Below are positions 10,182-20,865 of a DNA stretch of 64,000 nucleotides, piece by piece. Within the stretch, counting starts at the first letter, position 1, and each line of letters begins with the position of its first letter. Position numbers and translations under genes: made by a program. Origin of the DNA: an uncultured Vibrio sp. Lineage in GTDB: Bacteria; Pseudomonadota; Gammaproteobacteria; Enterobacterales; Vibrionaceae. Location of the stretch: assembly GCA_947504195.1 (NCBI GenBank), contig CANNGN010000004.1, positions 434,001 to 498,000 on the forward strand. The letters are read 5' to 3'. The notes below the pieces were generated by a model. That model did not search any database. It saw only the letters and a list, made by a program, of their open reading frames with translations, and was not told the origin of the DNA.

Positions 10182-10230
10182 GGGGCATAACCTAACACTT
10201 TAGTGACTCTAGGTCACCTAAGGTTATTAA

Positions 10231-11442
10231 TTAAGCTTGGTATTTTTTCAAAACCAATGTCGCATTGGTTCCGCCAAAGCCAAAGCTATTCGACATAACG
10301 GTGTTTAGAGATTGCTCACGGTATTCCGTTACGATATCCAAACCAGCTGCCGCTTCATCAAGGTTTTCAATATTTACGCTTGGCGCAATGAAACCATGGT
10401 GCAACATTAGCGTAGAGTAAATAGCTTCATGAACACCAGCAGCACCTAACGCATGACCAGTCATAGCCTTAGTTGCAGAAATTGCTGGGCTGTTGCCGCC
10501 GAAAATTTCTTGAATCGCACCAAGTTCTTTCACATCGCCAACAGGAGTTGAAGTGCCGTGTGTATTTACGTAGTCGATAGAATCAACATCTTGCATTGCC
10601 ATCTTCATACAACGTGCCGCACCTTCACCAGAAGGAGCTACCATATCGTAGCCATCTGATGTCGCACCATAACCTACGATTTCACCATAGATAGTCGCGC
10701 CACGAGCAAGTGCATGTTCTAGCTCTTCAACTACAACCATACCGCCACCACCAGAAATGATGAAACCATCACGGTCTGCATCGTAGGTACGCGATGCTTT
10801 TTCAGGGGTATCATTATACTTAGTCGATAATGCGCCCATTGCATCGAACATCATTGTTAATGTCCAATCAAGCTCTTCACCACCACCAGCGAAAACAATG
10901 TCTTGTTTACCTAGTTGGATCAATTCAGCCGCATGACCGATACAGTGAGCTGAAGTTGCACACGCAGAACTCATACTGTAGTTAACACCACGAATTTTAA
11001 ATGGTGTCGCTAAACAAGCTGAAACCGTAGAAGACATGGTACGTGGAACCATATATGGACCGATTCTCTTAACGCCTTTATTACGCAGAGTATCAACCGC
11101 AAGTGCCTGGTTCGCTGAAGAAGCTCCGCCCGAACCAGCAACAATACCAGTACGATCGTTGGATACCATCTCTTCAGGTAGTCCTGCGTCTTTAATCGCT
11201 TCTTCCATTGATAAGTATGCATACGCAGCCGCATCACCCATAAAGCGCATTTGTTTGCGATCGATGTGCTCAGCTGGATTGATTTTCAAATCACCCCAAA
11301 CCTGAGAGCGTAAACCCTGCTCTTTAAACTGTTCAGATGCAGTAATACCTGATTTACCTGCTTTTAGAGAGGCTAGCACTTCTTCGACATTGTTACCGAT
11401 ACTGGAAACAATACCCATACCAGTGATTACGACTCGTTTCAT
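10231..11442 (-). CDS. fabB: 3-oxoacyl-[acyl-carrier-protein] synthase I
   Basis: Condensing enzyme of fatty-acid elongation, needed for unsaturated fatty acids. At 403 residues it matches E. coli FabB (406). The active-site cysteine is in SSACATSAH (Cys161). The two catalytic histidines are in [12 protein letters not shown] and [13 protein letters not shown], and the glycine-rich C-terminal [13 protein letters not shown] closes the active site. It is divergent from mnmC with roughly 100-130 bp between starts, as in E. coli. I could not read a reliable FadR or FabR operator in that gap. Confidence 0.97.
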   Translation of the reverse strand: MKRVVITGMGIVSSIGNNVEEVLASLKAGKSGITASEQFKEQGLRSQVWGDLKINPAEHIDRKQMRFMGDAAAYAYLSMEEAIKDAGLPEEMVSNDRTGIVAGSGGASSANQALAVDTLRNKGVKRIGPYMVPRTMSSTVSACLATPFKIRGVNYSMSSACATSAHCIGHAAELIQLGKQDIVFAGGGEELDWTLTMMFDAMGALSTKYNDTPEKASRTYDADRDGFIISGGGGMVVVEELEHALARGATIYGEIVGYGATSDGYDMVAPSGEGAARCMKMAMQDVDSIDYVNTHGTSTPVGDVKELGAIQEIFGGNSPAISATKAMTGHALGAAGVHEAIYSTLMLHHGFIAPSVNIENLDEAAAGLDIVTEYREQSLNTVMSNSFGFGGTNATLVLKKYQA

Positions 11443-11569
11443 ATAAGATCCCTATAAATCAACATTCAGCTAGATAATAACGAACAAGGATAACAAAAGT
11501 GGTCAGCTTTCCAAGAAATTCGTACAATTCGGTTACAATAATGTGTTTTTCAATAAAGATTTGCGAATT

Positions 11570-13579
11570 ATGACCAAAATTACTCATGCTCACCTCGATT
11601 GGAACGACTCAGGAACGCCTGTCTCTGAACAATTCGACGATGTTTATTTCTCTAATGTCAATGGGCTAGAAGAGACTCGCTACGTATTTCTACGCCAAAA
11701 TCAACTTCCTCAGCGTTGGCTTGAAACCGATGAAAAACGCTTTGTGATCGGTGAAACCGGATTTGGCACTGGTCTTAATTTTTTGGCCACATGGCAATGG
11801 TTTGAGCAATTTCGTCAACAGCACCCTGACGCACCACTTCAATCACTCCATTTTATAAGTTTTGAAAAATTCCCACTCAATAAGTCAGACCTAGTTAAAG
11901 CGCACCAAGCTTGGCCAGAATTGGCACACTATGCAGAGCAATTACAACAGCACTACCCTATTGCTGCTCCAGAGTGCCATCGCATCGTACTTGCCGATGG
12001 AATGGTAACGCTCGATCTCTGGTTTGGGGATATCAAAGAGTGCATGCCTAAGGTTCCAACCCCTGAAACGGGCATTATTGACGCGTGGTTTCTCGATGGA
12101 TTTGCACCAAGTAAAAATCCCGATATGTGGAGCCAAGAGCTCTTCAACGGTATGGCACAACTAGCAAAGTATCAATGCAGCTGCGCTACCTTTACTGCTG
12201 CTGGGTTTGTGCGACGTGGCTTAATCGAAGCTGGTTTCGAAATGAAGAAAGTAAAGGGCTTTGGCACCAAACGAGACATGCTCGCAGGCTCAATGCAAGT
12301 TAAAACGCCTTATACCAATATTTCACCTTGCTATGCGATGCCTCCGGTTTCTAACCTTCAAGATGTGGCGATTATCGGCGGAGGTATTGCCAGTGCCAGC
12401 TTAGCGAAAGCACTCTCAGATAGAGGTATCTCTGTAACCCTTTATTGTAAAGATGCTCAACCCGCTCAAGGCGCATCAGGAAATCGTCAAGGGGCAATCT
12501 ATCCACTGATCAATCATTCGCATGACGCCATTTCTCGCTTCTTTACTTCTGCTTTTATTTACTCTCGGCAATTTATTAATCACGCCGCTCAATCACTAAA
12601 GTTCGACCATGATTGGTGTGGTGTTACGCAGTTAATGTGGGATGAAAAATCAACGAGAAAGCTTCAACGATTAGGTGATGGTCAATTTCCTTCTGAGTTA
12701 GTCACACGTTTTACGTCAGGACAAACGTGCTTGTCGTTAGGTGTCCCGGTATCAAGCCCCAGTATTCACTACCCATTAGGTGGCTGGCTTTGCCCTGCAC
12801 AATTAACTGAGCAGCTGATTAGTAGGTTAACCCAGAATCAAAAGCTCACCACACATTTTAACTGTGAAATTAATGAGATTACCTGGGACGATAGCGAAAA
12901 ACATTGGTTATTAACATCGGGTGATCAGCGCTTCACTCATCAAACCGTTGTTATCGCTAATGGTCACTTATTCGATCAATTGTCACCAAGCAGCAAACTA
13001 CCACTCGGGAAAGTAAAAGGCCAAGTTAGCCATATTCCCACCACTGATGCCCTCAAACAACTGAACAACGTGCTTTGCTATGACGGCTACATGACACCTA
13101 TTAACCCCAATAATGGCCACCATTGCATTGGTGCGAGTTACGACCGGAGCCAGCTTAACAATGACTTCGATCCCGATGCTCAGCGGATAAACAAACAAAA
13201 ACTGATCAACTGCGTCAACGACCAAAACTGGCCTAAAGGAGTAAATGTGGAAGATGGGTTGTCACGTCAAGGGGTCCGTTGTGTCAGTCGGGATCACCTT
13301 CCATTTGTCGGTAATATCGGTGAGTTGGACATTATTCGACATCAATATAAGGCTTCTAGCGGCTTTAAAGGGTCACCGATTGATGAAGTTCATCACTACC
13401 CTAACCTATACGCCTTCTTAGGATTAGGTTCGCGAGGACTAAGCTCTGCACCGCTACTTGGCGAATTGCTCGCATCAATAATATGTAACGATCCTTTGCC
13501 ACTCCCTGTCGACATATTAGAAAAACTTCACCCAAGCCGCATGTGGGTCAGAAAGCTTCTCAAAGGAAAAGCAGTGTAA
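11570..13579 (+). CDS. mnmC: Bifunctional tRNA (mnm5s2U34) biosynthesis protein MnmC
   Basis: Completes the mnm5 modification of tRNA wobble uridine. The C-terminal FAD oxidase converts cmnm5 to nm5, and the N-terminal SAM domain methylates it. The methyltransferase half has [14 protein letters not shown] near residue 65 and [14 protein letters not shown] near 180. The oxidase half begins with the dinucleotide loop [14 protein letters not shown] near 265. ATG 11570 gives 669 residues, matching E. coli (668) and the family start. An in-frame GTG at 11543 would add nine residues and is less likely. Both candidate ribosome sites are weak. Confidence 0.95.
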   Translation: MTKITHAHLDWNDSGTPVSEQFDDVYFSNVNGLEETRYVFLRQNQLPQRWLETDEKRFVIGETGFGTGLNFLATWQWFEQFRQQHPDAPLQSLHFISFEKFPLNKSDLVKAHQAWPELAHYAEQLQQHYPIAAPECHRIVLADGMVTLDLWFGDIKECMPKVPTPETGIIDAWFLDGFAPSKNPDMWSQELFNGMAQLAKYQCSCATFTAAGFVRRGLIEAGFEMKKVKGFGTKRDMLAGSMQVKTPYTNISPCYAMPPVSNLQDVAIIGGGIASASLAKALSDRGISVTLYCKDAQPAQGASGNRQGAIYPLINHSHDAISRFFTSAFIYSRQFINHAAQSLKFDHDWCGVTQLMWDEKSTRKLQRLGDGQFPSELVTRFTSGQTCLSLGVPVSSPSIHYPLGGWLCPAQLTEQLISRLTQNQKLTTHFNCEINEITWDDSEKHWLLTSGDQRFTHQTVVIANGHLFDQLSPSSKLPLGKVKGQVSHIPTTDALKQLNNVLCYDGYMTPINPNNGHHCIGASYDRSQLNNDFDPDAQRINKQKLINCVNDQNWPKGVNVEDGLSRQGVRCVSRDHLPFVGNIGELDIIRHQYKASSGFKGSPIDEVHHYPNLYAFLGLGSRGLSSAPLLGELLASIICNDPLPLPVDILEKLHPSRMWVRKLLKGKAV

Positions 13580-13593
13580 GCATTTCAATAAAA

Positions 13594-13620
13594 AACGAGG
13601 CGCTTAAGTAGGGCCTCGTT
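13594..13620. terminator. Terminator between mnmC and yfcL
   Basis: An 8-bp stem AACGAGGC/GCCTCGTT (13594-13601 with 13613-13620) has an 11-base loop. The minus-strand exit is a TTTTTTATT run, so it mainly serves yfcL; the plus-strand tail (AATTTG) is poor. Confidence 0.6.
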
Positions 13621-13677
13621 AATTTGATGTTTTACTAAAATTCTAGCTTATATCGAGAATATCATATCCCGACGGCA

Positions 13678-13944
13678 CTATTTAACTTGCGCAACCAGAT
13701 CGTCCCATACGCCTTGCACAATAAGTCGATCAGCCGGAGATAACTCAGAACGAGCTTCCTCCAAACTGGCAATAATCCGTTGCTTTAGCTCAGCAACATC
13801 ATCAATACCTTCTTCTTCGCAGCTAGCGGCAGAAAGTGATACATGACCGCGCAAGTAACCACCTGCGAATAATTCATCATCAGATGCCGTTTCAATTCGT
13901 GCATCGATCAATTCTAGTAATTTTTCTTCAAATTCAATAATCAT
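13678..13944 (-). CDS. yfcL: YfcL family protein
   Basis: An 88-residue acidic, mostly helical protein, recognised as YfcL by size, by sequence (MIIEFEEKLLELIDARI start, HVSLSAASCEEEG middle) and by its place between mnmC and epmC, as in E. coli. It has no membrane segment. It lies 11 bp downstream of epmC and is probably co-transcribed with it. Function is unknown. Confidence 0.8.
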   Translation of the reverse strand: MIIEFEEKLLELIDARIETASDDELFAGGYLRGHVSLSAASCEEEGIDDVAELKQRIIASLEEARSELSPADRLIVQGVWDDLVAQVK

Positions 13945-13955
13945 AAATACTCTCG

Positions 13956-14486
13956 TTATTTCACGATAAACAGTTCTGGCTTTAACTCAGGAGTTTGATA
14001 AAAATCTCGAAGCACGTTCGATAGACTCGCCACTCTTTCAGGGATCCCCAGCTCAAATATCTTCATCACCTCTTGATGAACAAGCTGCATAAATTGCATT
14101 CGATTAGGTTCAAATTCACCATTTAAATTGTCGCAACTCACATTAAATGGAAAACCAGCACTCACGGAAAGTATCCATTCATAAGCCTGTGGACGAATTT
14201 CCACTTTCTCGAATCGAGCTTGGGTTTCTTCGTTTCGTCCATCGGGTTCATACCAATACCCAAAATCTTCCAGCAAACGACGCTCTGGACCTGCAACGCA
14301 CCAATGAGCTACCTCATGAAGCGCAGAGGCATAAAACCCTCGAGCAAAAATAATTCGATGGTAATTGCAATCTGAATCCGCTGGGCGATAGATTGGTTCA
14401 TCACTGCCAAGTTCTAACCGAGTGTTATAACTAAGAGAAAACGTACGATTAAATAGAGTGATTAAGTCTTGATACTGATGTTTCAT
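13956..14486 (-). CDS. epmC: Elongation factor P hydroxylase EpmC (YfcM)
   Basis: Hydroxylates the beta-lysylated lysine of translation factor EF-P, the last step after EpmA and EpmB, which must be encoded elsewhere. The HEVAHWC motif, near residue 54, supplies metal-ligand histidines. Further family blocks are FGYWYEPDGRNEETQA and FPFNVSCDN. The start is placed at ATG 14486 (MKHQYQDL, 176 residues, matching E. coli YfcM alignment), preceded by GAG seven bases upstream. A TTG at 14498 would add four residues. The upstream aroC terminator ends only 20 bp away, so its own promoter must overlap that hairpin or the 3' end of aroC. Confidence 0.93.
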   Translation of the reverse strand: MKHQYQDLITLFNRTFSLSYNTRLELGSDEPIYRPADSDCNYHRIIFARGFYASALHEVAHWCVAGPERRLLEDFGYWYEPDGRNEETQARFEKVEIRPQAYEWILSVSAGFPFNVSCDNLNGEFEPNRMQFMQLVHQEVMKIFELGIPERVASLSNVLRDFYQTPELKPELFIVK

Positions 14487-14505
14487 GCCATTACTCAAAC
14501 AAAAT

Positions 14506-14527
14506 AAAACCCTCGGTGGAGGGTTTT
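14506..14527 (-). terminator. Terminator of aroC
   Basis: A 9-bp stem AAAACCCTC/GAGGGTTTT (14506-14514 with 14519-14527) with a 4-base loop exits on the minus strand into TTTTATTTTG. It lies between aroC and epmC on the same strand, separating them transcriptionally. Confidence 0.8.
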
Positions 14528-14561
14528 GTATAGCAACTTACGACTTGAGCGTCCAAACCAA

Positions 14562-15647
14562 TTAAATTTTTGGTGTTTCCGTCACAACATTGTAGTTTTG
14601 ACCACGATGGCGCAAGAGGTGATCCATAACCACAATGGCTAGCATCGCTTCAGCAATCGGAACAGCTCGAATCCCGACACATGGATCATGACGACCTTTA
14701 GTAATAAGCTGAGTTGCTTGCCCAGATTTATCAATGGTATCGCCTGGAACCGTAATCGATGACGTAGGCTTAAGCGCAATGTTGGCGACAATATCTTGCC
14801 CCGTTGAAATACCGCCCAAAATACCACCAGCATGATTAGACTCAAATCCTTGCGGTGACAAAGCATCACGGTGTTGGCTACCTCGTTGTTCAACGACGCC
14901 AAAACCATCGCCAATTTCAACCCCTTTTACCGCATTAATACTCATTAAAGCATGGGCAATATCGGCATCAATTCGGTCAAACACCGGCTCTCCAAGCCCA
15001 ACAGGGACATTGGTCGCAACCACTTGAATTTTTGCGCCAATAGAATCGCCATCTTTTTTAAGATCACGTATTAGCTGATCAAATTGGTCAACTTTGTCGA
15101 CATCTGGACAGAAAAATGCATTATTTTCGATTTCATCCCAATCGACTTTATCGATAGAGACATCACCCATTTGAGCCAAGTATGCTCTGATTTCTACGCC
15201 AAACTGATCTTTGAGATACTTTTTAGCGATCGCGCCTGCCGCCACTCGCATCGCGGTTTCACGAGCAGATGAACGACCACCACCACGATAATCTCTCACA
15301 CCATATTTCTGATGGTAAGTATAATCGGCATGACCTGGACGAAATTTATCTTTGATATCTGAATAATCTTTTGAACGCTGATCGGTATTCTCAATCAATA
15401 GACCGATAGACGTACCAGTGGTTTTTCCTTCAAACACACCTGAAAGAATTTTCACTTCATCCGCTTCACGACGTTGAGTCGTATAACGGGATGTTCCGGG
15501 GCGTCGACGATCCAAATCTACCTGCAAATCAGACTCAGAAATTTCCAAATCTGGAGGACATCCATCCACCACACAGCCTAATGCAATGCCGTGACTTTCC
15601 CCGAACGTAGTGACTCGGAAGTGTTGTCCGATACTATTTCCTGCCAT
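14562..15647 (-). CDS. aroC: Chorismate synthase
   Basis: Converts EPSP to chorismate with reduced FMN, the final shikimate-pathway step. At 361 residues it equals the E. coli enzyme. Family signatures are [17 protein letters not shown] near residue 16, [14 protein letters not shown] near 105 with [13 protein letters not shown] after it, and the C-terminal [18 protein letters not shown]. It lies downstream of prmB on the same strand, with about 160 bp between, and is closed by its own terminator. Confidence 0.97.
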   Translation of the reverse strand: MAGNSIGQHFRVTTFGESHGIALGCVVDGCPPDLEISESDLQVDLDRRRPGTSRYTTQRREADEVKILSGVFEGKTTGTSIGLLIENTDQRSKDYSDIKDKFRPGHADYTYHQKYGVRDYRGGGRSSARETAMRVAAGAIAKKYLKDQFGVEIRAYLAQMGDVSIDKVDWDEIENNAFFCPDVDKVDQFDQLIRDLKKDGDSIGAKIQVVATNVPVGLGEPVFDRIDADIAHALMSINAVKGVEIGDGFGVVEQRGSQHRDALSPQGFESNHAGGILGGISTGQDIVANIALKPTSSITVPGDTIDKSGQATQLITKGRHDPCVGIRAVPIAEAMLAIVVMDHLLRHRGQNYNVVTETPKI

Positions 15648-15807
15648 GAAATCCTCTACCTTAGTTCCAGCACTTCAAGTATGCCTTCAAGTTTACCCTA
15701 AAATTCTTGGCCACATAGTGGCGTTATTGGGGTGAGATGTAAAGCCTCTCACCGGACTTTTCCAATAGGATTCATCTATAAAAAAGAGAACCTATCGTCG
15801 ATACAAG

Positions 15808-16740
15808 TTAATCCAAATACGCAGAGAAAAGCGCCGCGCATTCCACCAACTGATCTCTGGTAATCATAAATACGCCGTGACCACCATTCTCAAACTCTAT
15901 CCATGTAAACGGTACGTCTGGGTATTGTTCCATCATATGAACCATCGAGTTCCCCACTTCACACACCAATATTCCTTTTTCACTGAGGTAGTTAGGCGCA
16001 TTAGCTAAAATTCGGCGTACTAAATCCAATCCATCAGGCCCAGAGGCTAGTCCAATAACAGGCTCATGTTCGAACTCAACAGGCAACGAGTCCATATCTT
16101 CTTGGTCAACATAAGGAGGGTTGGTCACAATCAGGTTATAGTGATCTTGTGCAAGCGCTTTAAATCCATCGGACTGCATTGGGAATACTTGATGCTCGAG
16201 ACCGTGCTCCTGAACATTGATTTCAGCCACATGCAGGGCATCAGATGAAATATCGACGGCATCGACTTCTGCATCAGGAAAGGCGTGTGCGCAAGCAATA
16301 GCAATACAGCCGCTTCCGGTACATAGATCTAGGATTCGTTGCGGTCCCTCTACTAGCCAAGGTTGGAACTCTGCTTGAATCAGTTCACCGATTGGTGATC
16401 TCGGCACCAATACTCGTTCGTCAATGAAAAACTCTAAGCCACAAAACCACGCTTTATTAGTGAGATAAGCCACGGGAGTGCGCTCATTGATACGGCGAAC
16501 GACCAATTCAACGAGTTTGGCTCGTTCACTTGTCGTAAGGCGAGCGTTCATCATATGTGGTGGGGTATCAATCGGAAGGTATAGTGACGGCAAAATCAGT
16601 TGAACCGCCTCATCCCAGGCATTATCGGTTCCATGACCATAAAAAAGCTGCGCAGCGTTAAATCGACTCATTGTCCAACGAATCATGTCTTGAAGGGTAA
16701 CCAGTTCGGAAACGGCCTCTTCCTCAAAAATCTTATCCAA
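15808..16740 (-). CDS. prmB: Ribosomal protein L3 N5-glutamine methyltransferase
   Basis: SAM-dependent methylation of a glutamine in ribosomal protein L3. The catalytic NPPYVD motif is near residue 190 and the SAM loop [13 protein letters not shown] near 135. The start is placed at TTG 16740. It has GGAG six bases upstream and yields [13 protein letters not shown] and 310 residues, exactly the length of E. coli PrmB. The longer TTG start at 16752 would place the ribosome site inside the coding region. It is divergent from smrB with 62 bp between the starts. Confidence 0.95.
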   Translation of the reverse strand: MDKIFEEEAVSELVTLQDMIRWTMSRFNAAQLFYGHGTDNAWDEAVQLILPSLYLPIDTPPHMMNARLTTSERAKLVELVVRRINERTPVAYLTNKAWFCGLEFFIDERVLVPRSPIGELIQAEFQPWLVEGPQRILDLCTGSGCIAIACAHAFPDAEVDAVDISSDALHVAEINVQEHGLEHQVFPMQSDGFKALAQDHYNLIVTNPPYVDQEDMDSLPVEFEHEPVIGLASGPDGLDLVRRILANAPNYLSEKGILVCEVGNSMVHMMEQYPDVPFTWIEFENGGHGVFMITRDQLVECAALFSAYLD

Positions 16741-16802
16741 AATTATCTCCAAAAAGCGCTACAATACGACTCATTATTTCAATCAATACGAATTCCTAAG
16801 CC

Positions 16803-17336
16803 ATGAGCAATAAAGATAACGACTTAGACGACGATGATTTTTCTCTGTTTAAAGATGCAGTACAAGGCGTAAAAAAGTTGCGACAGGATACCATAATCCA
16901 ACCGCCAAGCCGAAACATCAAACAAACCGAAAAACGTAAATTTGAGAAAGAAGCGACGAATAGTGGTTTCTACTTCTCTGATGAATTCGTCCCACTACTC
17001 AATAGCGATGGACCTACTCGTTATGCTCGCAGTGATGTGTCTAAGTTTGAATTTAAACGGTTACGCCGCGGTGTGTATGTTCCCGATGTATTTTTGGATA
17101 TGCATGGAATGACGCAAAAAGAGGCCAAAAGAGAGTTGGCAGCAATGCTGGCGTACTGTGTTAAAGAAAGTGTCGCTTGTGCCTGTGTTCAACATGGTAT
17201 TGGTAAACATATTCTGAAGCAAAAAGTACCTATATGGCTTGCTCAACACCCGGATGTTATGGCTTATCACCAAGCCCCTCTTGAATATGGTGGCGCGGGA
17301 GCATTATTGGTTTTACTCTCAATTCCTGAGCGTTAA
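16803..17336 (+). CDS. smrB: SmrB, Smr-domain endonuclease and ribosome rescue factor
   Basis: A 177-residue protein with an acidic and basic N-terminal extension (about 1-95) and a C-terminal Smr domain. The domain opens with LDMHGMTQKEA (DMHG in place of the common DLHG) and contains HGIGKHILK and the closing GGAGALLVLL. E. coli SmrB is recruited to collided ribosomes and cleaves mRNA between them; that role is inferred from homology and from the shared prmB/smrB divergence. It converges on flhB with 28 bp between stop codons and no visible terminator. Confidence 0.92.
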   Translation: MSNKDNDLDDDDFSLFKDAVQGVKKLRQDTIIQPPSRNIKQTEKRKFEKEATNSGFYFSDEFVPLLNSDGPTRYARSDVSKFEFKRLRRGVYVPDVFLDMHGMTQKEAKRELAAMLAYCVKESVACACVQHGIGKHILKQKVPIWLAQHPDVMAYHQAPLEYGGAGALLVLLSIPER

Positions 17337-17364
17337 TTATTCAAAGTGTTAATCGTTCATCACA

Positions 17365-18495
17365 TTAATAATTCATATCGCTCGGAATATTCATTGCTGC
17401 CTCATCAAGAACAGGGCGCTGACCGCCACGTCGACGATATTGTTTTAATTGGAATACATAAGCGAGTACTTGCGCTACCGCGACAAACAATCCATCGGGA
17501 ATCTCTTGCTCTAGCTCGGTTGTATGATACAGCGCCCGAGCTAAAGGTGGAGCCGCGATAATAGCAATGTCATGTTCTCGAGCCACTTCTCGAATCTTCA
17601 TTGCCATATGATCAATACCTTTAGCTACGACAATGGGGGCTTTATCTGACTCTTGTTTATAGCGCAATGCCACCGAAAAGTGCTCCGGGTTGGTGACGAT
17701 AACATCGGCTTGGGGGACATCCGCCATCATTCGACGTTGCGCAGCTTCTCGTTGCAACATCCGAATGCGCCCTTTTACTTCCGGCTTACCTTCGGTTTCT
17801 TTATATTCGTCTTTGACTTCTTGCTTAGTCATTTTTAATTGATTGCTGTGTTGCCAAATCTGAAACGGGATATCAATGGCAACGACAATGAGCAATGAGC
17901 AACTGATAAGGAATATGAAATTCAGTAGAATATCGAGAGCGTGAAAAATATTTTGCGGAAAAACATCAAACGATAATTGAAACAGATCCACTTTCGAAGC
18001 ATTCACCAGATACATCGCCATTCCAGCGACTAATGACACCTTCAGTATAGACTTCAGTAGTTCAACCCAACTTTGCATACCAAACATTCGCTTAAAGCCA
18101 CTCAGTGGATTTAGCTTAGATGCTTTTGGCATCGCCGCTTCCGCAGAAAAACGAACACCGCCCACGCCAGCAGCTCCAATCAACGCCGCCAAGAACAAAA
18201 TAATAAGAATTAGAAATAAAGGAAATATCAGATTACCCAATCCATTCAAGGTAATATCAAACAATCGGCCATGGTCATAAATCTCTGCCCGGCTCAGATT
18301 AAACATTCTAGCCATAATTGCCGCCAAAGCTTTAGCTAAACTCTCACCAAACCACATAAGCGAAACAGAACCAATGACTAAAACCGACACCGACGCAAGC
18401 TCTTTTGAACGGGCAACCTGCCCTTTCTCCCGAGCTTGCTCTTGCCTTCGGGTGGTGGCGTCTTCGGTGCGTTCTTGACCGTCTGATTCTGCCAT
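17365..18495 (-). CDS. flhB: Flagellar export apparatus protein FlhB (substrate-specificity switch)
   Basis: Inner-membrane component of the flagellar type III export gate; autocleavage of its cytoplasmic domain switches export from hook to filament substrates. The 376-residue protein has four membrane helices within about residues 33-215 and a cytoplasmic domain to the end. The autocleavage motif, NPTH in Salmonella at 269-272, reads Asn269-Pro270-Glu271-His272 here. The scissile Asn-Pro bond and the histidine are kept, but Thr is Glu. It is the last gene of the fliK-to-flhB run; flhA does not follow in this window. Confidence 0.97.
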   Translation of the reverse strand: MAESDGQERTEDATTRRQEQAREKGQVARSKELASVSVLVIGSVSLMWFGESLAKALAAIMARMFNLSRAEIYDHGRLFDITLNGLGNLIFPLFLILIILFLAALIGAAGVGGVRFSAEAAMPKASKLNPLSGFKRMFGMQSWVELLKSILKVSLVAGMAMYLVNASKVDLFQLSFDVFPQNIFHALDILLNFIFLISCSLLIVVAIDIPFQIWQHSNQLKMTKQEVKDEYKETEGKPEVKGRIRMLQREAAQRRMMADVPQADVIVTNPEHFSVALRYKQESDKAPIVVAKGIDHMAMKIREVAREHDIAIIAAPPLARALYHTTELEQEIPDGLFVAVAQVLAYVFQLKQYRRRGGQRPVLDEAAMNIPSDMNY

Positions 18496-18504
18496 ATCAG
18501 CCTC

Positions 18505-19287
18505 CTAGCAACTCGTTCGAATGAGTCGGCAAATTTGCGCTTCGCCTTCAAGCCAATAAAGCTCATACTGGCTGTACAACCCACTGACAATATACCAACA
18601 CAATAACAAGCCAACCATAAGTGCGAACGCGAAACCCAATGAGAATATATTTAACTGAGGCGCAGCACGAGTCATAACACCAAACGATAGGTTAACCGTA
18701 AGTAGGGCTATAATGCCGGATAGTGATAACGTTAATGCAACTTTAAAAATGGTCCCAAACCATAATGCTAATTCACGATAATCCACACTACGCAGCCCAC
18801 CAGTGCCAATCGGCAAAGTCTTGAAACTAAAAACCACCATGTGAATGAGTTTTAAATGACCATCTGTTGCCAAAAAAAACATCGTCGCAAGAAACATGAA
18901 AAACTGACCAAGTACGGGGGTATTTTGACCATTCGCAGGATCGACCATCGACGCAAAACCTAAGCTCGACTGCATACCAATAATTTGCCCTAACATCACA
19001 AACGTTTGGAGAATAAACTGAGTCACGATCCCAATGCCGATTCCAATGGTCAGCTGTTCAAACGTCGTTAGATAACCTTGGATGGAAAAGAGCTCTATAT
19101 CGGTCGGGACTGGAGGAATAACTGACATGACAGCGAACGTAATTACGAGAGAAAGATAGAACCTGACACGAGTAGGGACAAAACGAGCACCAGTTACCGT
19201 CATCACCATCAACATTGTTGAGATACGCGTAAACGGCCAAAAGAAGTTAGCCATCCAATCAAGTATAATGTGAGTCGGATACTCCAT
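18505..19287 (-). CDS. fliR: Flagellar biosynthetic protein FliR
   Basis: Export-gate membrane protein that joins FliP and FliQ in the helical core complex. The 260 residues contain about six hydrophobic segments, including the family block TGARFVPTRVR near residue 33. It lies 9 bp upstream of flhB and 11 bp downstream of fliQ, so these genes are very likely one transcript. Order and size match other Vibrio and enteric loci. Confidence 0.96.
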   Translation of the reverse strand: MEYPTHIILDWMANFFWPFTRISTMLMVMTVTGARFVPTRVRFYLSLVITFAVMSVIPPVPTDIELFSIQGYLTTFEQLTIGIGIGIVTQFILQTFVMLGQIIGMQSSLGFASMVDPANGQNTPVLGQFFMFLATMFFLATDGHLKLIHMVVFSFKTLPIGTGGLRSVDYRELALWFGTIFKVALTLSLSGIIALLTVNLSFGVMTRAAPQLNIFSLGFAFALMVGLLLCWYIVSGLYSQYELYWLEGEAQICRLIRTSC

Positions 19288-19298
19288 ATCTGCCTCAG

Positions 19299-19568
19299 TC
19301 AGTACAGTACTTGAGGCATACGCTCAATCATAGAAAAAAAGAAGTCCATTAGCATCTGAGACATCCAATGCGCAAAGGCCATTAAAGTCAACAAGGTAAC
19401 AATTAGACGAGGAAGAAAACTCAGTGTTTGTTCGTTTATCGAGGTTGCCGCTTGAAAAATTGCTACAACCAAACCGATTAGAAGACTCGGAATGATAACC
19501 GCACACACCATTATTAAAACGATCCATAAGGCATCTCGAAACAGCTCAACAAACATTTCAGGTGTCAT
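19299..19568 (-). CDS. fliQ: Flagellar biosynthetic protein FliQ
   Basis: A small export-gate protein of 89 residues with two membrane helices (about 16-38 and 54-72), beginning MTPEMFVELFRDALW. The FQAATSINEQTLSFLPR loop between the helices is the most conserved part of the family. It sits between fliP (12 bp upstream) and fliR. Confidence 0.96.
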   Translation of the reverse strand: MTPEMFVELFRDALWIVLIMVCAVIIPSLLIGLVVAIFQAATSINEQTLSFLPRLIVTLLTLMAFAHWMSQMLMDFFFSMIERMPQVLY

Positions 19569-19580
19569 AGATATACTCCC

Positions 19581-20465
19581 CTAAAGCGCAAAACTGCCCG
19601 CCAGTGTCGAAAGAATCAAATTCCACCCATCAACCAAGACAAACAACATCAATTTAAAAGGTAAGGACACGATCATTGGCGAAAGCATCATCATACCCAT
19701 CGCCATCAATATCGATGCGACAACTAAATCGATAACCAAAAATGGCAAGAAAAGCATAAAGCCAATTTGGAAGGCGGTTTTTAGCTCAGAAGTGACAAAT
19801 GAAGGAATTAAAATTGATAATGGAACATTATTCGGGTCATCCACTTCAACGCCTGCAATTTCCACAAAGCTCTCTAGATCTTTCATTCGTGTTTGCTTAA
19901 GCATAAAAGTTCTAATTGGCCCTTGAGCAGTATCAAATGCCTCACGAGCCGAGATTTGTTCATTTAAGTAAGGTTGAACCGACTTATCGTTTATTTCATT
20001 CAATACTGGCGACATGATAAAAAAAGTAAGGAAAAGTGAGATACCGATGATAATTTGATTTGAAGGCGTCTGCTGTAATCCCATAGCTTGACGTAAAATA
20101 GACATCACGATAATGATTCGAGTAAACGACGTCATTAAAATCACCATGGCAGGCAAGAAGCCCATCACAGTCATCAAAGCTAAAATCTGCAAATTAATGG
20201 AGTAATCTTCCCCACCATTCGGATTTGTCGTCATCGTCAAAGCAGGAATGCCTTGATTCCCCAGACCTAGCACTGTATTCGATGTCGAGGTGGTTGATTG
20301 ACTAATTGCATTATCAACAACCGATACAGCCGACGTTGGATCGTCAGCGGCCATAACCATTGTCGTAAGAAGGAGCATAAGTACTAATGCTTTAGTTATG
20401 ACCAGTACGTTAGCTTCAAGCCAATGCTTTCCAAACAAATTCGAATAACTCTGATTACTTATCAT
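19581..20465 (-). CDS. fliP: Flagellar biosynthetic protein FliP
   Basis: Core export-gate subunit (five copies with FliQ and FliR). The 294-residue precursor has a cleavable-signal-like hydrophobic segment ending near MVMAADD (about residue 41), a periplasmic stretch, and membrane segments containing [17 protein letters not shown] and [15 protein letters not shown]. Its start overlaps the fliO stop by 11 bp, suggesting translational coupling. Confidence 0.97.
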   Translation of the reverse strand: MISNQSYSNLFGKHWLEANVLVITKALVLMLLLTTMVMAADDPTSAVSVVDNAISQSTTSTSNTVLGLGNQGIPALTMTTNPNGGEDYSINLQILALMTVMGFLPAMVILMTSFTRIIIVMSILRQAMGLQQTPSNQIIIGISLFLTFFIMSPVLNEINDKSVQPYLNEQISAREAFDTAQGPIRTFMLKQTRMKDLESFVEIAGVEVDDPNNVPLSILIPSFVTSELKTAFQIGFMLFLPFLVIDLVVASILMAMGMMMLSPMIVSLPFKLMLFVLVDGWNLILSTLAGSFAL

Positions 20466-20844
20466 GGCGTTTAATCACCTGATTCAGTTGCTGGGCGAAA
20501 GAGGACTTGGGCGCATCACCTTTCTCTTTTGTCGTTGAAATAGGTGTCTCTAACTTAGAAATTAGTTGAATTGATTGCGTCGTCACACCGACTAAAAATT
20601 GCTCTTCACCGGCTTGGATTACCATAACTCTCTCTTTGGTTCCAACCGGCAACTGACGAACAACACTCAAGTCACTTTGAGCACCAAGCATTGGCAAGCG
20701 CATTTTTTTAAGCATCCAAGCCAAAAACAAAATAAAGACAATGACTAAAATCAACGCCCCAAAGCTTGCCGCAATATCAAATTGTGGCGCTGTAGACGCT
20801 GCCATCGCCGGTAGCGGTAATAGCCCTATGATCATCCATTTCAT
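20455..20844 (-). CDS. fliO: Flagellar biosynthetic protein FliO
   Basis: A bitopic membrane protein that assists FliP assembly. The 129 residues have a short N-terminal hydrophobic leader, a membrane helix at about 30-47 ([16 protein letters not shown]) and a cytoplasmic tail with [17 protein letters not shown], the FliO signature. It overlaps fliP by 11 bp and lies 21 bp after fliN. Confidence 0.93.
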   Translation of the reverse strand: MKWMIIGLLPLPAMAASTAPQFDIAASFGALILVIVFILFLAWMLKKMRLPMLGAQSDLSVVRQLPVGTKERVMVIQAGEEQFLVGVTTQSIQLISKLETPISTTKEKGDAPKSSFAQQLNQVIKRHDK

Positions 20845-20865
20845 GAACGTTACCCTAGTTTTTGA

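Noticed and set aside
11443..11542. Possible FadR half-site (GTGGTCAGC) upstream of fabB
   Set aside because: Only about half of the FadR operator is matched and no second arm is visible; chance similarity is likely.
15731..15753. GGTGAGA/TCTCACC hairpin between aroC and prmB
   Set aside because: Only seven base pairs and no T tract on the minus strand; aroC and prmB may be co-transcribed, but this hairpin is not convincing as a terminator.
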